64,000 nt of DNA from assembly GCA_002395835.1 (NCBI GenBank), contig DGVD01000021.1:1-64000 (forward strand), read 5' to 3'. The notes beneath the pieces were generated by a model. That model made no database searches. It was not told where the DNA came from and was given only the letters and a program-made list of their open reading frames with translations. The stretch is from Bacteroidales bacterium UBA4293. GTDB lineage: Bacteria; Bacteroidota; Bacteroidia; Bacteroidales; Bacteroidaceae. Made by a program: the position numbers and the translations under genes. Positions 17,301 to 25,601 of this stretch are shown in pieces (positions within the stretch are counted from its first letter, which is position 1; each line of letters opens with the position of its first letter).

Positions 17301-19549
17301 TCCAAGTTCTCAATTTCAGAAAGCCATTCCCATAGTACTTTAGACGTTTCTATCCCTCTGTTTTCTACATTTTCAAAACCATCCAGTGAATAGTCATAAA
17401 AATGACAAGTTGTATATTTTATAGAAAGCCGTTCGGCCTCTTGAAAGTCAAGTAAATACTTTTCCTTCTTTAATATACGAGGATGCTTTGCAACTCCAAG
17501 TTGTTGGACAAAATTGTGAAAATCTTGAATGGAGTATTTATCAATAAAATTCTTGTATTTATCTACTCCAATATAATTTTGATTTTTGCCAAAATATTGT
17601 TTCAGTGAAATTGAATTTTCGTATAAGTCCTGTGCTAAATAGAAACTAGCATCTTCATCCACTAGGAGCAAATTCTTAGCTATTATATTTATTTTATCTT
17701 TTTTCTCATTTTCATTATTTATCTTAGATAAATAGTCATATACCAAGCATAAATCATCACAGATCTCATTCTCATCTAAATAATCAACCTGCTCATGTTT
17801 CTTTAATATTACACTTTGGATGTAATCCCATGAATCAGGCTCTTTCAGTCCTAAATCATCTAAGAATGTCTTAGTTTCCTTTTCTTTAAAATACTCTGGT
17901 GAAACAAATAAATAATCGTCAATTTCAGTAACCAATGGCAAATAAACATTTAGAGAGCCATTTCTATTATAAGGTCTTTCCCATGTACCTTTTGTTGTGA
18001 GGATAATAGGACTTACACAGAAGGGAGTTTCTTCTACATTAAGTTTTGAATTTGCTTGTGGCTTCCATAACTTAACCTGCTCGTGACGAAGATGATTATA
18101 AAGCCTCTTAGCCCACTTTAAACCATGTTTCTCCATGAATTCAGGAGTGATTTCAGAAGCAAGGTCTTTACCATCATATACATTTATTCCTAGATCTTCC
18201 AATATGCTCTGAACATATTTCTGTGTGCAAAGTTTTTGCGTATCTTCACGCAAGAATGTGTATGAAATGTTGTCACAAGATATGTTATTTTGATGCAACA
18301 TCTGGAGTTGATTGTCATCAATGACACTCATCATTGATATAGGACGACATATCAGTGCTCCTTTGTGTGATATATATCGATTTCCTCTACCAAGTAAAAG
18401 TTTATTCTCTCTTATAACACTTATATACTTGTTTCGGAAAATATTATCTTTAGGCCAAAATTCTTTCTTAGGTATAAAGTTAAATATGTTTTCAGTAACA
18501 AGCAGGTGATTGATCTTATTACCATAGTCTCTTAATATTGGTAACGCATTAGCTGCTAATTCAGCAATAAAGCTTTTAAATTGGTCATTAAGCTCATCTT
18601 CTTTCAGTTGTTGACGACTATCTACCAGAAGAAATGGTGCATGAACAATGCAATGCAGATTGAAATTTTCAGCTGTCGGGAAGAAACAGAATACTTTGCC
18701 TTCTATTTCATCATCCAAATCACCATTGTCTTTCAAGAAATAGCCAACAGAAATATATTGTTTTGACTCAACACCATTTTCATCTTCTACATCAATGTCC
18801 TCCGTAAACATGTGAATCTTCTTAACACTACCATTGTTTCTCACAGAAATTAACTCATGTTTGATAGAGCCACGCTGATGTTCATATAAGACATTTTTAG
18901 CATAAGTGATTGGATTCTCACCGGGAATATCAATTGTTACCCTTTTCAGGTGATGCAAGAATAAAATGGGATTTTCTAGTTTCTCCAGTCTGTCAACAAT
19001 CTCATTATAAGAAGTGTAAGGGGATGTAAAAGGAAATACAAAAACTGTTTCTCCATTTCTCCTACCTGGGAAATCATCCTCTAACATCGTAGGGATGATA
19101 TACTTTTCTATCTTAAACCAAAACTTGTCATCATAAATATAAGGAGTATTAGTATATTGAAATACGGCTTTAAAACCAACACCAAACTTACCTATGGTGT
19201 TCCCTTTTGAGTCTTCTTTTGTGGAAAAACCAACCCCAGTAATAGCATTGATATGACCTTTCTTTTCGGAATCATAAACTGATACAACGGAAAACTGAAT
19301 TTTTCCGTTATGGCGAAAAATGAGACGATTGTTTTCTAACTTAAAAACAGCTTCGGTAGCTTGTGCATCATCTGCGTTTTGGAGAAGTTCATAAACGAAG
19401 TGAGCTTTTTCTTTATATTTGTCTGTAACACTTGCCCAAAATCCCCTAAAATCAGGGCGATCAAGAGCGTTGGCAACTAAAACCCTGTCATTGTGAAGAA
19501 GTTCAAAGTTTCCAAGTTCTTCAGGAGTTAGATTTGGATTCATAATCAA
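14366..19549 (-). CDS. GHKL (sacsin/HSP90-like) ATPase fused to SF1 helicase
   Basis: A 1727-residue protein. Residues ~40-200 form a sacsin/HSP90-type GHKL ATPase: FVYELLQNADDA at 51-62 gives the catalytic Glu and the Asn that binds Mg, and ITGVGFSTKED and GKFGVGFKAVF follow. The middle ~200-950 is unrecognised, with a low-complexity Gln/Ser/Glu linker near 900-970. An SF1 helicase of AAA_11/AAA_12 type follows: Walker A GPPGTGKTTR near 1110, IIVDEASM near 1225, GDPLQIAPI, GTIHGFQGDQCD and NVAVSRACDYLFV. It is the last gene of the leftward operon after the HNH nuclease (92-nt gap). Sacsin-type GHKL proteins recur in defence islands. Whether it acts with the Jet genes is open. Confidence 0.8.
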   Translation of the reverse strand: MIMNPNLTPEELGNFELLHNDRVLVANALDRPDFRGFWASVTDKYKEKAHFVYELLQNADDAQATEAVFKLENNRLIFRHNGKIQFSVVSVYDSEKKGHINAITGVGFSTKEDSKGNTIGKFGVGFKAVFQYTNTPYIYDDKFWFKIEKYIIPTMLEDDFPGRRNGETVFVFPFTSPYTSYNEIVDRLEKLENPILFLHHLKRVTIDIPGENPITYAKNVLYEHQRGSIKHELISVRNNGSVKKIHMFTEDIDVEDENGVESKQYISVGYFLKDNGDLDDEIEGKVFCFFPTAENFNLHCIVHAPFLLVDSRQQLKEDELNDQFKSFIAELAANALPILRDYGNKINHLLVTENIFNFIPKKEFWPKDNIFRNKYISVIRENKLLLGRGNRYISHKGALICRPISMMSVIDDNQLQMLHQNNISCDNISYTFLREDTQKLCTQKYVQSILEDLGINVYDGKDLASEITPEFMEKHGLKWAKRLYNHLRHEQVKLWKPQANSKLNVEETPFCVSPIILTTKGTWERPYNRNGSLNVYLPLVTEIDDYLFVSPEYFKEKETKTFLDDLGLKEPDSWDYIQSVILKKHEQVDYLDENEICDDLCLVYDYLSKINNENEKKDKINIIAKNLLLVDEDASFYLAQDLYENSISLKQYFGKNQNYIGVDKYKNFIDKYSIQDFHNFVQQLGVAKHPRILKKEKYLLDFQEAERLSIKYTTCHFYDYSLDGFENVENRGIETSKVLWEWLSEIENLDLYWTTTFHYFYYSPHTKEIPTTLYNQLFNRKWLYLSDGKKYKLSDIYLEDLEDAEYKIDYHLIKLLGIERKTKSLKELGATDSQIFQNELGRAAAALGITSAEQLRVWKQAYEEKMLKETVSTRQPIPNQSYTESTEDNKPGYSDQRKTNLGEMSSSTNQYPERIPKVERSQDERVSDITQKLADEANRRIEEENKRVQVNDLEKYSKIWFRTLLELEYDSSSESVGNGNSVKITFERFRKEEGSDRIYQLTNPSRNIPIWIEDLGNFAVKFTFFNRDDISFDFEVANVKDFTLRVKAKASDVALIDKIDWSRCSKAVIDVNSPVEIMHKLKNEFENLPYEDDFNFRDGLNDNLSFVFGPPGTGKTTRLAEIIRHKMELDYCKVLVLTPTNKACDVLTRKLIETSKGNYSWLGRFVATGEEFIEISGALIDRASELYTKDKCCIVSTMARLPYDGFTQSPEHELLRDIKWDFIIVDEASMIPLVQIVYAIYKLNTKIIVAGDPLQIAPIVREEGWVGENIYTMVQLDNFENPKTVPIQFNVEKLGTQYRSLPSIGKLYSEYCYNGKLKHNRTLMDSRNLSTGSIKAEQVNFIPFRVERFDSIYGAKKLQGSNVHIYSAIFSVEMCAYLAKAQVNKNVRIGVICPYAPQAQLINKMIEQRTDIPSNVDILVGTIHGFQGDQCDIILTVLNPPTGIKVAADRIMLNNRNILNVAVSRACDYLFVLLPHPDSYGYENLIEINKLCGIANKKCPSVALFNSDDIEKVIFNKSNFIESNTFVTTHQVANVYTSTSGLYEVRIDENAVDIQTSGDSYQPQKAMPMVEAAQVKTELASQDVKPLMNEGTNTFDSEYQYYEYFEENSINFENGMEILFKDQTPCSLYTAMRIFGNHDLSQNFGWGKLGEDDVKRCLKLSSCSELGKLIYPFLFYAVRGKQIPMKGVSNKKITDIFLFEFKRSINDMMERKNIKKKRPRIHVPKNN

Positions 19550-19641
19550 TCTATAGGATTAAATTAGTCTTTGTTTCTGTTTTATATAAGCCTATGTAAA
19601 CCACACAATTCTATTATATATTATATTATTTCAATAGACTT

Positions 19642-20502
19642 TTATTTCTTCAAATGTTTATCTAATTTCACTTTCTCTCTCACTCCATTAGGAAATACAA
19701 AAGCCATATCAGCTTTATTGAATTCAGCTTTAGCCTTGTGAACTATCCTGTGGAAATTAGGGCTTAAGATGATGATGTTTTCTGCATCGTTGTTTAGGGA
19801 TTTCATAAATGGATCTAAATGATGAGATTCTACCACTTGACAACCATATTCCTCTCCTATCCTCTCTCCCGTAACCTGACATCGGTAATCATAAAGTTTC
19901 TTCAAGGAATCACCTATACTCTTATCCAGTTTCCTGTATTTCACAAATGCCTCACGAGCTACCACAGTAGCAGTAGGGTCAACTAAAGGAGTGTAATCTT
20001 TCTCAAAATCGTATTCTGGCATCTTGATAAGTTCTTTTTTCATTTCTGCGTCTTCTTCAAGGGTAATACAATCCATTATAAAGATATTGCTGAAATTAGT
20101 GGAACTTAATACAATGTATTCCCTCTGCCCCTCTGGAATAATGATACGTGACCTATCTCCTTTCTTTTTAGCAGCCTGAATAGGATCAACATACATTTTT
20201 GTACGATAGAAAATTTCCTGAAGCTTCAGAGCAAAAGGTGTGTTACTTGAATAACGGAATTGGATTATGTCACTATGTCCAGGATGTGCTCGTTGATTAA
20301 ATCCTTCATTATTTAAATCCACATCATAAAGCTGACCACCTAAAAGAATCTTTGCCTGGACAGTAGAACCATGATAAAGAAGTTCATCACAAAAAAGCTG
20401 GAAGAACTTATGATATATCTTTTCTATGGTAATTCCTTGATATAATACAGATTTATCTACTACTTTCTTATACAAGAAATCTTTAGCTTCTATCTTTTCC
20501 AT
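19642..20502 (-). CDS. HNH endonuclease
   Basis: A 286-residue protein. The C-terminal HNH core is clear: YRCQVTGERIG, then VVESHHLDPF (catalytic HH), NIIILSPNFHRIVHKA (Asn and closing His) at ~residues 208-260, and FPNG before a lysine-rich tail. The N-terminal ~200 residues are unrecognised and would provide specificity or partner binding. The gene is 28 nt after JetD-like and 92 nt before the GHKL helicase, in one orientation, suggesting co-expression. HNH proteins of this shape are restriction-type DNases. The substrate is not evident. Confidence 0.85.
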   Translation of the reverse strand: MEKIEAKDFLYKKVVDKSVLYQGITIEKIYHKFFQLFCDELLYHGSTVQAKILLGGQLYDVDLNNEGFNQRAHPGHSDIIQFRYSSNTPFALKLQEIFYRTKMYVDPIQAAKKKGDRSRIIIPEGQREYIVLSSTNFSNIFIMDCITLEEDAEMKKELIKMPEYDFEKDYTPLVDPTATVVAREAFVKYRKLDKSIGDSLKKLYDYRCQVTGERIGEEYGCQVVESHHLDPFMKSLNNDAENIIILSPNFHRIVHKAKAEFNKADMAFVFPNGVREKVKLDKHLKK

Positions 20503-20530
20503 AATTAATCTATTAAACTAGAAAACACCT

Positions 20531-21385
20531 CTACTCAATATACCCTTCTTGCTCATAAACTTTATGTTCCCTATTAATTAGGTTCACTAAACCCTGAAGC
20601 CTTTCATCAGTAACTTTCATGTTTGAGAACCTGCTATATTGAGAATCATAAAGCTTTCTATTACCGTTTTTTATCCGTTCTTCTATATCCTCTGGAATAA
20701 AGAATGAACTCCTTTCAGGGCCTAGAGAAGAATAAATTTCTGTAAGAAATATATTTACACCAGCTAAATCGAAATCTCCAAAATGAAGGTACTTATTGGG
20801 AAGCAGACTAAGCCACTTAATCAAGTCTCCATTCTGAGGATATCGGGAAACAAATAGCACCTTACCGAAATCTTTAAATAAGTATTTCTGCCTGGAAATA
20901 CACCTGAAATTTTCAGCATTCTCTACCCCTACTACTAGTACATCTTCTGGAATCATGAAATGATGAAAATCATAGATGTAAAGAAATGAACCTTCCAGTG
21001 GCTTTATCTGAAAAGACTCTCCACATAGTATAGCTGGTATCTCTTCATAGGAATTGACTAGAAAACCTGTCATGGTTCTCTGCTTGCGCATTTTACTATC
21101 ACCTGCTACTTGTACCAGTTCTGCTCTGGAAACTCCTTCTCCTTGCTCTAGGACAGTCAAGGCTTCTTCTATATCTTTAATATCATAATTCATGGAGATA
21201 AATTCTCGCAGCTGCTTTGAATCGGCTACACGATAACTTATTCTGCTACCATGACTTATTGAGATTAGTTGATGCTCTTCCTTAAATATGTCAGCCCATG
21301 ATCCTTTCAGTTTGCTTGAAGGGATAACAGCTTCATTAATAAGTTCTAGCAGCAATCGAAGATTGGCAGGAGTCAACTTTTTCAT
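20531..21385 (-). CDS. jetD: JetD-like TOPRIM (DUF2220-type) nuclease subunit
   Basis: A 284-residue protein. Residues ~140-265 show the Wadjet JetD/Topo VI-A-like TOPRIM pattern: VVGVENAENF (metal-binding Glu, comparable to the ENxxxF of DUF2220) and LHFGDFDLAGVNIF (DxD). The N-terminal ~100 residues look like a winged-helix (DIEEALTVLEQGEGVSRAELVQVAGD). In Wadjet systems JetD cuts plasmid DNA reeled in by the JetABC SMC complex. It begins two bases after the JetC-like stop. It is shorter than typical JetD (~350-420 aa), mainly at the N-terminus, so it may be a distinct subfamily. Confidence 0.75.
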   Translation of the reverse strand: MKKLTPANLRLLLELINEAVIPSSKLKGSWADIFKEEHQLISISHGSRISYRVADSKQLREFISMNYDIKDIEEALTVLEQGEGVSRAELVQVAGDSKMRKQRTMTGFLVNSYEEIPAILCGESFQIKPLEGSFLYIYDFHHFMIPEDVLVVGVENAENFRCISRQKYLFKDFGKVLFVSRYPQNGDLIKWLSLLPNKYLHFGDFDLAGVNIFLTEIYSSLGPERSSFFIPEDIEERIKNGNRKLYDSQYSRFSNMKVTDERLQGLVNLINREHKVYEQEGYIE

Positions 21386-21387
21386 AG

Positions 21388-24300
21388 TTATTTAATACTA
21401 ATCAGTGGTACAATTTGAGTATCCGATTTACCGTTCTTGGTAAGTAAATAGGTATACTTATAATCACTCACATTATAGGTAGTGGGAGAAGAATTGAGCA
21501 GGTAAATGTCACGAACATTGGCAAAGTTCAAGATTCCTTGCACATTAGATGGGTGCAATTTTCCTATCTCATCCATCATACAGTGTAACTTGAAATCTCC
21601 AAATCTACGAGACACTTTTTTCTTGAACACACTTATCAACATGATATTCACCATGGCTTTAACCAGTACGTCGGTTCCATCACTACCCACGTTGGAAATT
21701 TTCTCTATCCAACCCGTATCATTGTCATTCTCTTTAATACGGAATTCCAGTCGGAAAATATCTGACAAAGTAAGTCTTTCCCTATGAGGCTCATCATTCA
21801 ATAGTTTTACTAATCTAAATAGATAATCTACTATCTGATCACGAATCTCATTCTTTGAATCCATATCCGTGAACAGGTTCTGCTCTTCCCCTAAATTATA
21901 TTGGTTATCTTCTACAAACTTATTGATCTTATTCAGCAACTGCATTAAAGGATCACTACTAGGACGAGACTGCAATTCAATGGCTTTTATCACCGTAGCA
22001 TACTTTCTCTTTTCATTGAAATCATTATTAATTTCATGAATGACTGTATCAATCTCACTATCATGTTTTTCAATGTCGGAAACCTCTTTTGAAATGCGCT
22101 TTAAAATAGAGGAGTAATGATCACTGACACGATTTTGGTATTCTACTATCTTATTCTGAGTAATAAACTCATCTACATTTTCTGCAAATTCCATGTAATC
22201 TGAATCACAAGACAATTCTACTTTAAAATGGAATGTATTCTTGGATGAGAAATTACTTTTAAAATTATTGACTGCTTGTCTAAAGGTATCTATTTTCTCT
22301 TTTGCAGAGTAAACGGTAGATTTAAGTTCACCCAAAATCTCACTTCCCTCACGTGAAGTGTTTTTCTGACCTACAGTTGCTAGCTGTTCTGGACAGGAGG
22401 AATCTACAGTTCTATACTTATCTGTTTCAGACAAAAAATCATTCAGTTTTTCTATCTTGTTTGTTTGTAGGTTAACTTTTTGACTAGCTTCAGATTTTTG
22501 TCTATTCAGTCTATCACGCCTTACTTCAAACTGACTGTTTAACCCATTAAGTTTATCGTTAAGACTTTGCTTTTGCTGATGGAATTCATCCTCATGAGAA
22601 AACAGTTCCTCCGTATCCTTTATATAACTGAAATAATGTTTTGCATTGTCATTTATAAATTTCAGCTCTAACTTTAATCTTTCTATTTCTGCATCAACTA
22701 CTGCAAGCTGCTTGGTATCCACTCCTTTTTCAGCCAAAGCACTTTGCTCCTGAAGTTTATATTCAGCTATTTTATTATCGTATTCCTTCTGATGAATATC
22801 TTTTTTACTTTCCTTATTTTTCTCTTCTTCCTTTCTTTCTCTTTCTAATTCATGTTTAGAATCATCATAAGCCTTATCCGCCTCTTTAATTTTACGGTCA
22901 CGTTCTGACTTTTTCTTTTTTAACTCATCTTCAATGTCACCTTTATTGTGATGGAATTCATCCAGCTGTTTGTTTAAACGATTAAGCTCTGCCTCTCTCC
23001 ACTCATCTTCTTCTTTTTTCAAGCGTTCTATTTCATTCTGTTGGTTCTTAATAGAAGTAGGCAAAACCCAAAGCAGGTTCTCTATTCCAGACAAATCAGC
23101 AGTGAGTTTAGATACTTTTTTCCCATAATCTGTTTGAACAGACTTTATCTCTTCTTGCTCATGCTGTCTAGAAGAACTAATATTTTGATTTAACTGATTT
23201 ATCTGTTCCTCCAACTGCTTTTTTGACTCATTTAGCTCATCTGGTTTTCTTACTTTAGATACAACATCCTTTAAATCAATATTCACACCAAACAAGCTAT
23301 CTCCCATACCATTATTTGGCGCAATACTTGGATTTAATTCTGTATTATAAAGTATGTTTTCCTCATCAGCTATTTTACCTATGTTATGTTGCCAACCAGG
23401 TCGGTTTGCTTCAAGCCACTCATAAAAAGAGCCTGAATAATGCTTCAGTAATTCTTCTATTTCATTTACCTGTATCTGAAGATTATTCTTTTGAGATTCA
23501 TACCCTTCAATTTCTTTTTGATGTAAACCCTTTATATCTTTAATTTTTACCTCTGATTCTTTTATTAAAGACTCTTTTTTATTTTTAGTATCAGTTTTTT
23601 TATGTTCATACTCTGTCTGCTGATCTTTCAAAATCTGCAATTCCTGTTTACAATTCTCTATCTTATTTTCATTAGGATGTGCATATTGGGTTTTTGTTAT
23701 CTGAGTATTTACACTTATGATTTCATTCTTTATGGATTCTAAACGTTCTTCTATAATGGATATAATTTCTTCATATTGAACATTAAGTGCTTTCTTCTTC
23801 TCATTACACACATTTAAAAGCTTTTCAGATTTAGCATTAACTTCACTGCAATAATTAATCCAAGCTTTTTCTATTTCATTGCATATTTCATCTAAAGCTT
23901 CTTTTGCCCGTTTCCGAAGTTGGTTATACTTTTCTGTAATGCTATCATATTCTTTAGTCAGACTGGTACGCACTTCCTGCTCACGAATCAAAGCTGATTC
24001 CACTTCATTTTTCTTTTCATAACGAGCCACTATATTTCCTATATTTAGAATTTCATATTCTTGGCGTTTTTTCTTAATCTGATTCAGCTTATCTTGAAAA
24101 ACACCAATCTGTCTATCTAATTTTTGTTTCTCATCACTAAACTTCTTTTCTTCCTCCTTCAAAAGCCTACTAAAGCGTTCCAATTCTGAGTTCAATCTAT
24201 TCAATTCTTCTCTAGCTGGTAATAGTTCTTCACGGTCTCTTTGCTCTGCGTAATTCAATTCCTTACAGAGTTCGGTGATTTGTGCCTGCGAGAAACGAAC

Positions 24301-25059
24301 ATTATGGTAATTGGAAATTACCTTGTCTGCTTGACTCCTTACTGGAACTACTCCATTTTTATTCTTTTTAGACCATAATTCTATATCTCTGTACTGCTGT
24401 TCAAACTGAGCAACCTGGGTTCTATAAAAGTCTAATTTAAGTTCAACATCCTCATCATTCATTGAACGGATAATGGTATCCTTAATGAAATCTGCATCAA
24501 GTTTGCTATTTAAGAAAATGTTCTGAATAGTTCTAGGGATATTCTGGTATTTAGAACTTTCTGATATGGCAAATTTATGGAATTCAGATGGTACATTATG
24601 CTTATTTCCAAAAATAATATCCTTGAACTCTTCGTATTTTTCTACTATACGACTCACTTTATGTCCGTCTGCATTTACTTGTGCACGGATTTGACTCCAG
24701 TCTGAATACGGAGTATTATCAGCACCAATAAAGTATTCACGTTTATATGGAGCATCTATGAACCGGAAAGCAGTTCGTCTGGAACGGTAAGCCACAGCCA
24801 TGTACTTACTCTCATCGTGCTGAACTTCATAGATGATATAGGAATAATCGTGAGTCAAATAAAATTCATCAAAATTCTTTTTCTCCTTTGGAATTCCCAA
24901 ACGGAGTTTATCAGCATTATAAAAGAAAAGAATGGCACGGAGAATAGTACTTTTTCCTACCCCCTGGGTTCCTATGAAATGCACATTACCATCTAAGCGT
25001 ATTTCTGCATAAGGAATATGAGCACTTTCTACAAATATAATCTTACTCAGGTATCTCAT
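21388..25059 (-). CDS. jetC: JetC-like SMC/MukB-type ATPase
   Basis: A 1223-residue protein. The N-terminal ATPase half has Walker A GTQGVGKST at ~31-39. Long coiled coils occupy ~240-530 and ~610-1000, separated by a hinge-like globular part near 535-600 (YEWLEANRPGW ... SIAPNNGMGD). The C-terminal half has a signature-like VGSDGTDVLVKA near 1130 and Walker B FKLHCMMDEIGKLHPSN near 1161 with a D-loop. This is the MukB/JetC architecture: DNA loop extrusion that detects small circular DNA. It overlaps the JetB-like gene by 17 nt, a sign of coupled translation. The family could also be called MksB/EptC-like. Confidence 0.85.
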   Translation of the reverse strand: MRYLSKIIFVESAHIPYAEIRLDGNVHFIGTQGVGKSTILRAILFFYNADKLRLGIPKEKKNFDEFYLTHDYSYIIYEVQHDESKYMAVAYRSRRTAFRFIDAPYKREYFIGADNTPYSDWSQIRAQVNADGHKVSRIVEKYEEFKDIIFGNKHNVPSEFHKFAISESSKYQNIPRTIQNIFLNSKLDADFIKDTIIRSMNDEDVELKLDFYRTQVAQFEQQYRDIELWSKKNKNGVVPVRSQADKVISNYHNVRFSQAQITELCKELNYAEQRDREELLPAREELNRLNSELERFSRLLKEEEKKFSDEKQKLDRQIGVFQDKLNQIKKKRQEYEILNIGNIVARYEKKNEVESALIREQEVRTSLTKEYDSITEKYNQLRKRAKEALDEICNEIEKAWINYCSEVNAKSEKLLNVCNEKKKALNVQYEEIISIIEERLESIKNEIISVNTQITKTQYAHPNENKIENCKQELQILKDQQTEYEHKKTDTKNKKESLIKESEVKIKDIKGLHQKEIEGYESQKNNLQIQVNEIEELLKHYSGSFYEWLEANRPGWQHNIGKIADEENILYNTELNPSIAPNNGMGDSLFGVNIDLKDVVSKVRKPDELNESKKQLEEQINQLNQNISSSRQHEQEEIKSVQTDYGKKVSKLTADLSGIENLLWVLPTSIKNQQNEIERLKKEEDEWREAELNRLNKQLDEFHHNKGDIEDELKKKKSERDRKIKEADKAYDDSKHELERERKEEEKNKESKKDIHQKEYDNKIAEYKLQEQSALAEKGVDTKQLAVVDAEIERLKLELKFINDNAKHYFSYIKDTEELFSHEDEFHQQKQSLNDKLNGLNSQFEVRRDRLNRQKSEASQKVNLQTNKIEKLNDFLSETDKYRTVDSSCPEQLATVGQKNTSREGSEILGELKSTVYSAKEKIDTFRQAVNNFKSNFSSKNTFHFKVELSCDSDYMEFAENVDEFITQNKIVEYQNRVSDHYSSILKRISKEVSDIEKHDSEIDTVIHEINNDFNEKRKYATVIKAIELQSRPSSDPLMQLLNKINKFVEDNQYNLGEEQNLFTDMDSKNEIRDQIVDYLFRLVKLLNDEPHRERLTLSDIFRLEFRIKENDNDTGWIEKISNVGSDGTDVLVKAMVNIMLISVFKKKVSRRFGDFKLHCMMDEIGKLHPSNVQGILNFANVRDIYLLNSSPTTYNVSDYKYTYLLTKNGKSDTQIVPLISIK

Positions 25060-25594
25060 CTTTATATTCTTCTGATATGTTTAAACTATCTACCATGCTC
25101 TCTATATAATGAAAGGCAGAGGTTACCTTATAAGTACCATCAACTTCATTTTCCAGTTCACAGAAACTTAGGTCGGTCAATTCTTTGACTAACTTTTCCA
25201 CTATTTCCTCATAGTTCATTTTCTCTTTAAATAAAGATTCTGCTTTCTCCTTTAGTTCCAAATCACTGTTGAACCTAACTAATATGTCAGCAGGCCTGAA
25301 TTCAAAACCAGGAGCAAAAGTAGAATTGAAGGTTTTAAGGAAATCCAGATAATCTATCCATTTCAGCATTTGCTCTAATTTTCGCTGAACCTCTGCTTTA
25401 ATTTCCTTTCTGGAAAAATAATAAAAGCCGTCACCTTGCTGCAATAGAAAACCTACGCCCTGAAAATACTTTTCATATTCATCAAAATTATCCTCAATAG
25501 CATCGTACAACCTTTTATTTAAAGGATTGACACTATTCGAAGAAATAAATCCTCCTTTACTGAGTATATTGAATATATCTTCTGTGTATTTCAT
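25043..25594 (-). CDS. jetB: JetB-like (MukE/kite-type) subunit
   Basis: A 183-residue protein located between the JetA-like and JetC-like genes, where the kite subunit (MukE/JetB) is normally encoded. Its length suits the family. It is helical, with a wHTH-like N-terminus (FNILSKGGFISSNSVNPLNKRL). No motif proves the assignment; synteny and size carry it. It starts eight bases after the JetA-like stop and its end overlaps the JetC-like start by 17 nt. Confidence 0.7.
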   Translation of the reverse strand: MKYTEDIFNILSKGGFISSNSVNPLNKRLYDAIEDNFDEYEKYFQGVGFLLQQGDGFYYFSRKEIKAEVQRKLEQMLKWIDYLDFLKTFNSTFAPGFEFRPADILVRFNSDLELKEKAESLFKEKMNYEEIVEKLVKELTDLSFCELENEVDGTYKVTSAFHYIESMVDSLNISEEYKDEIPE

Positions 25595-25601
25595 ATTTAT
25601 A

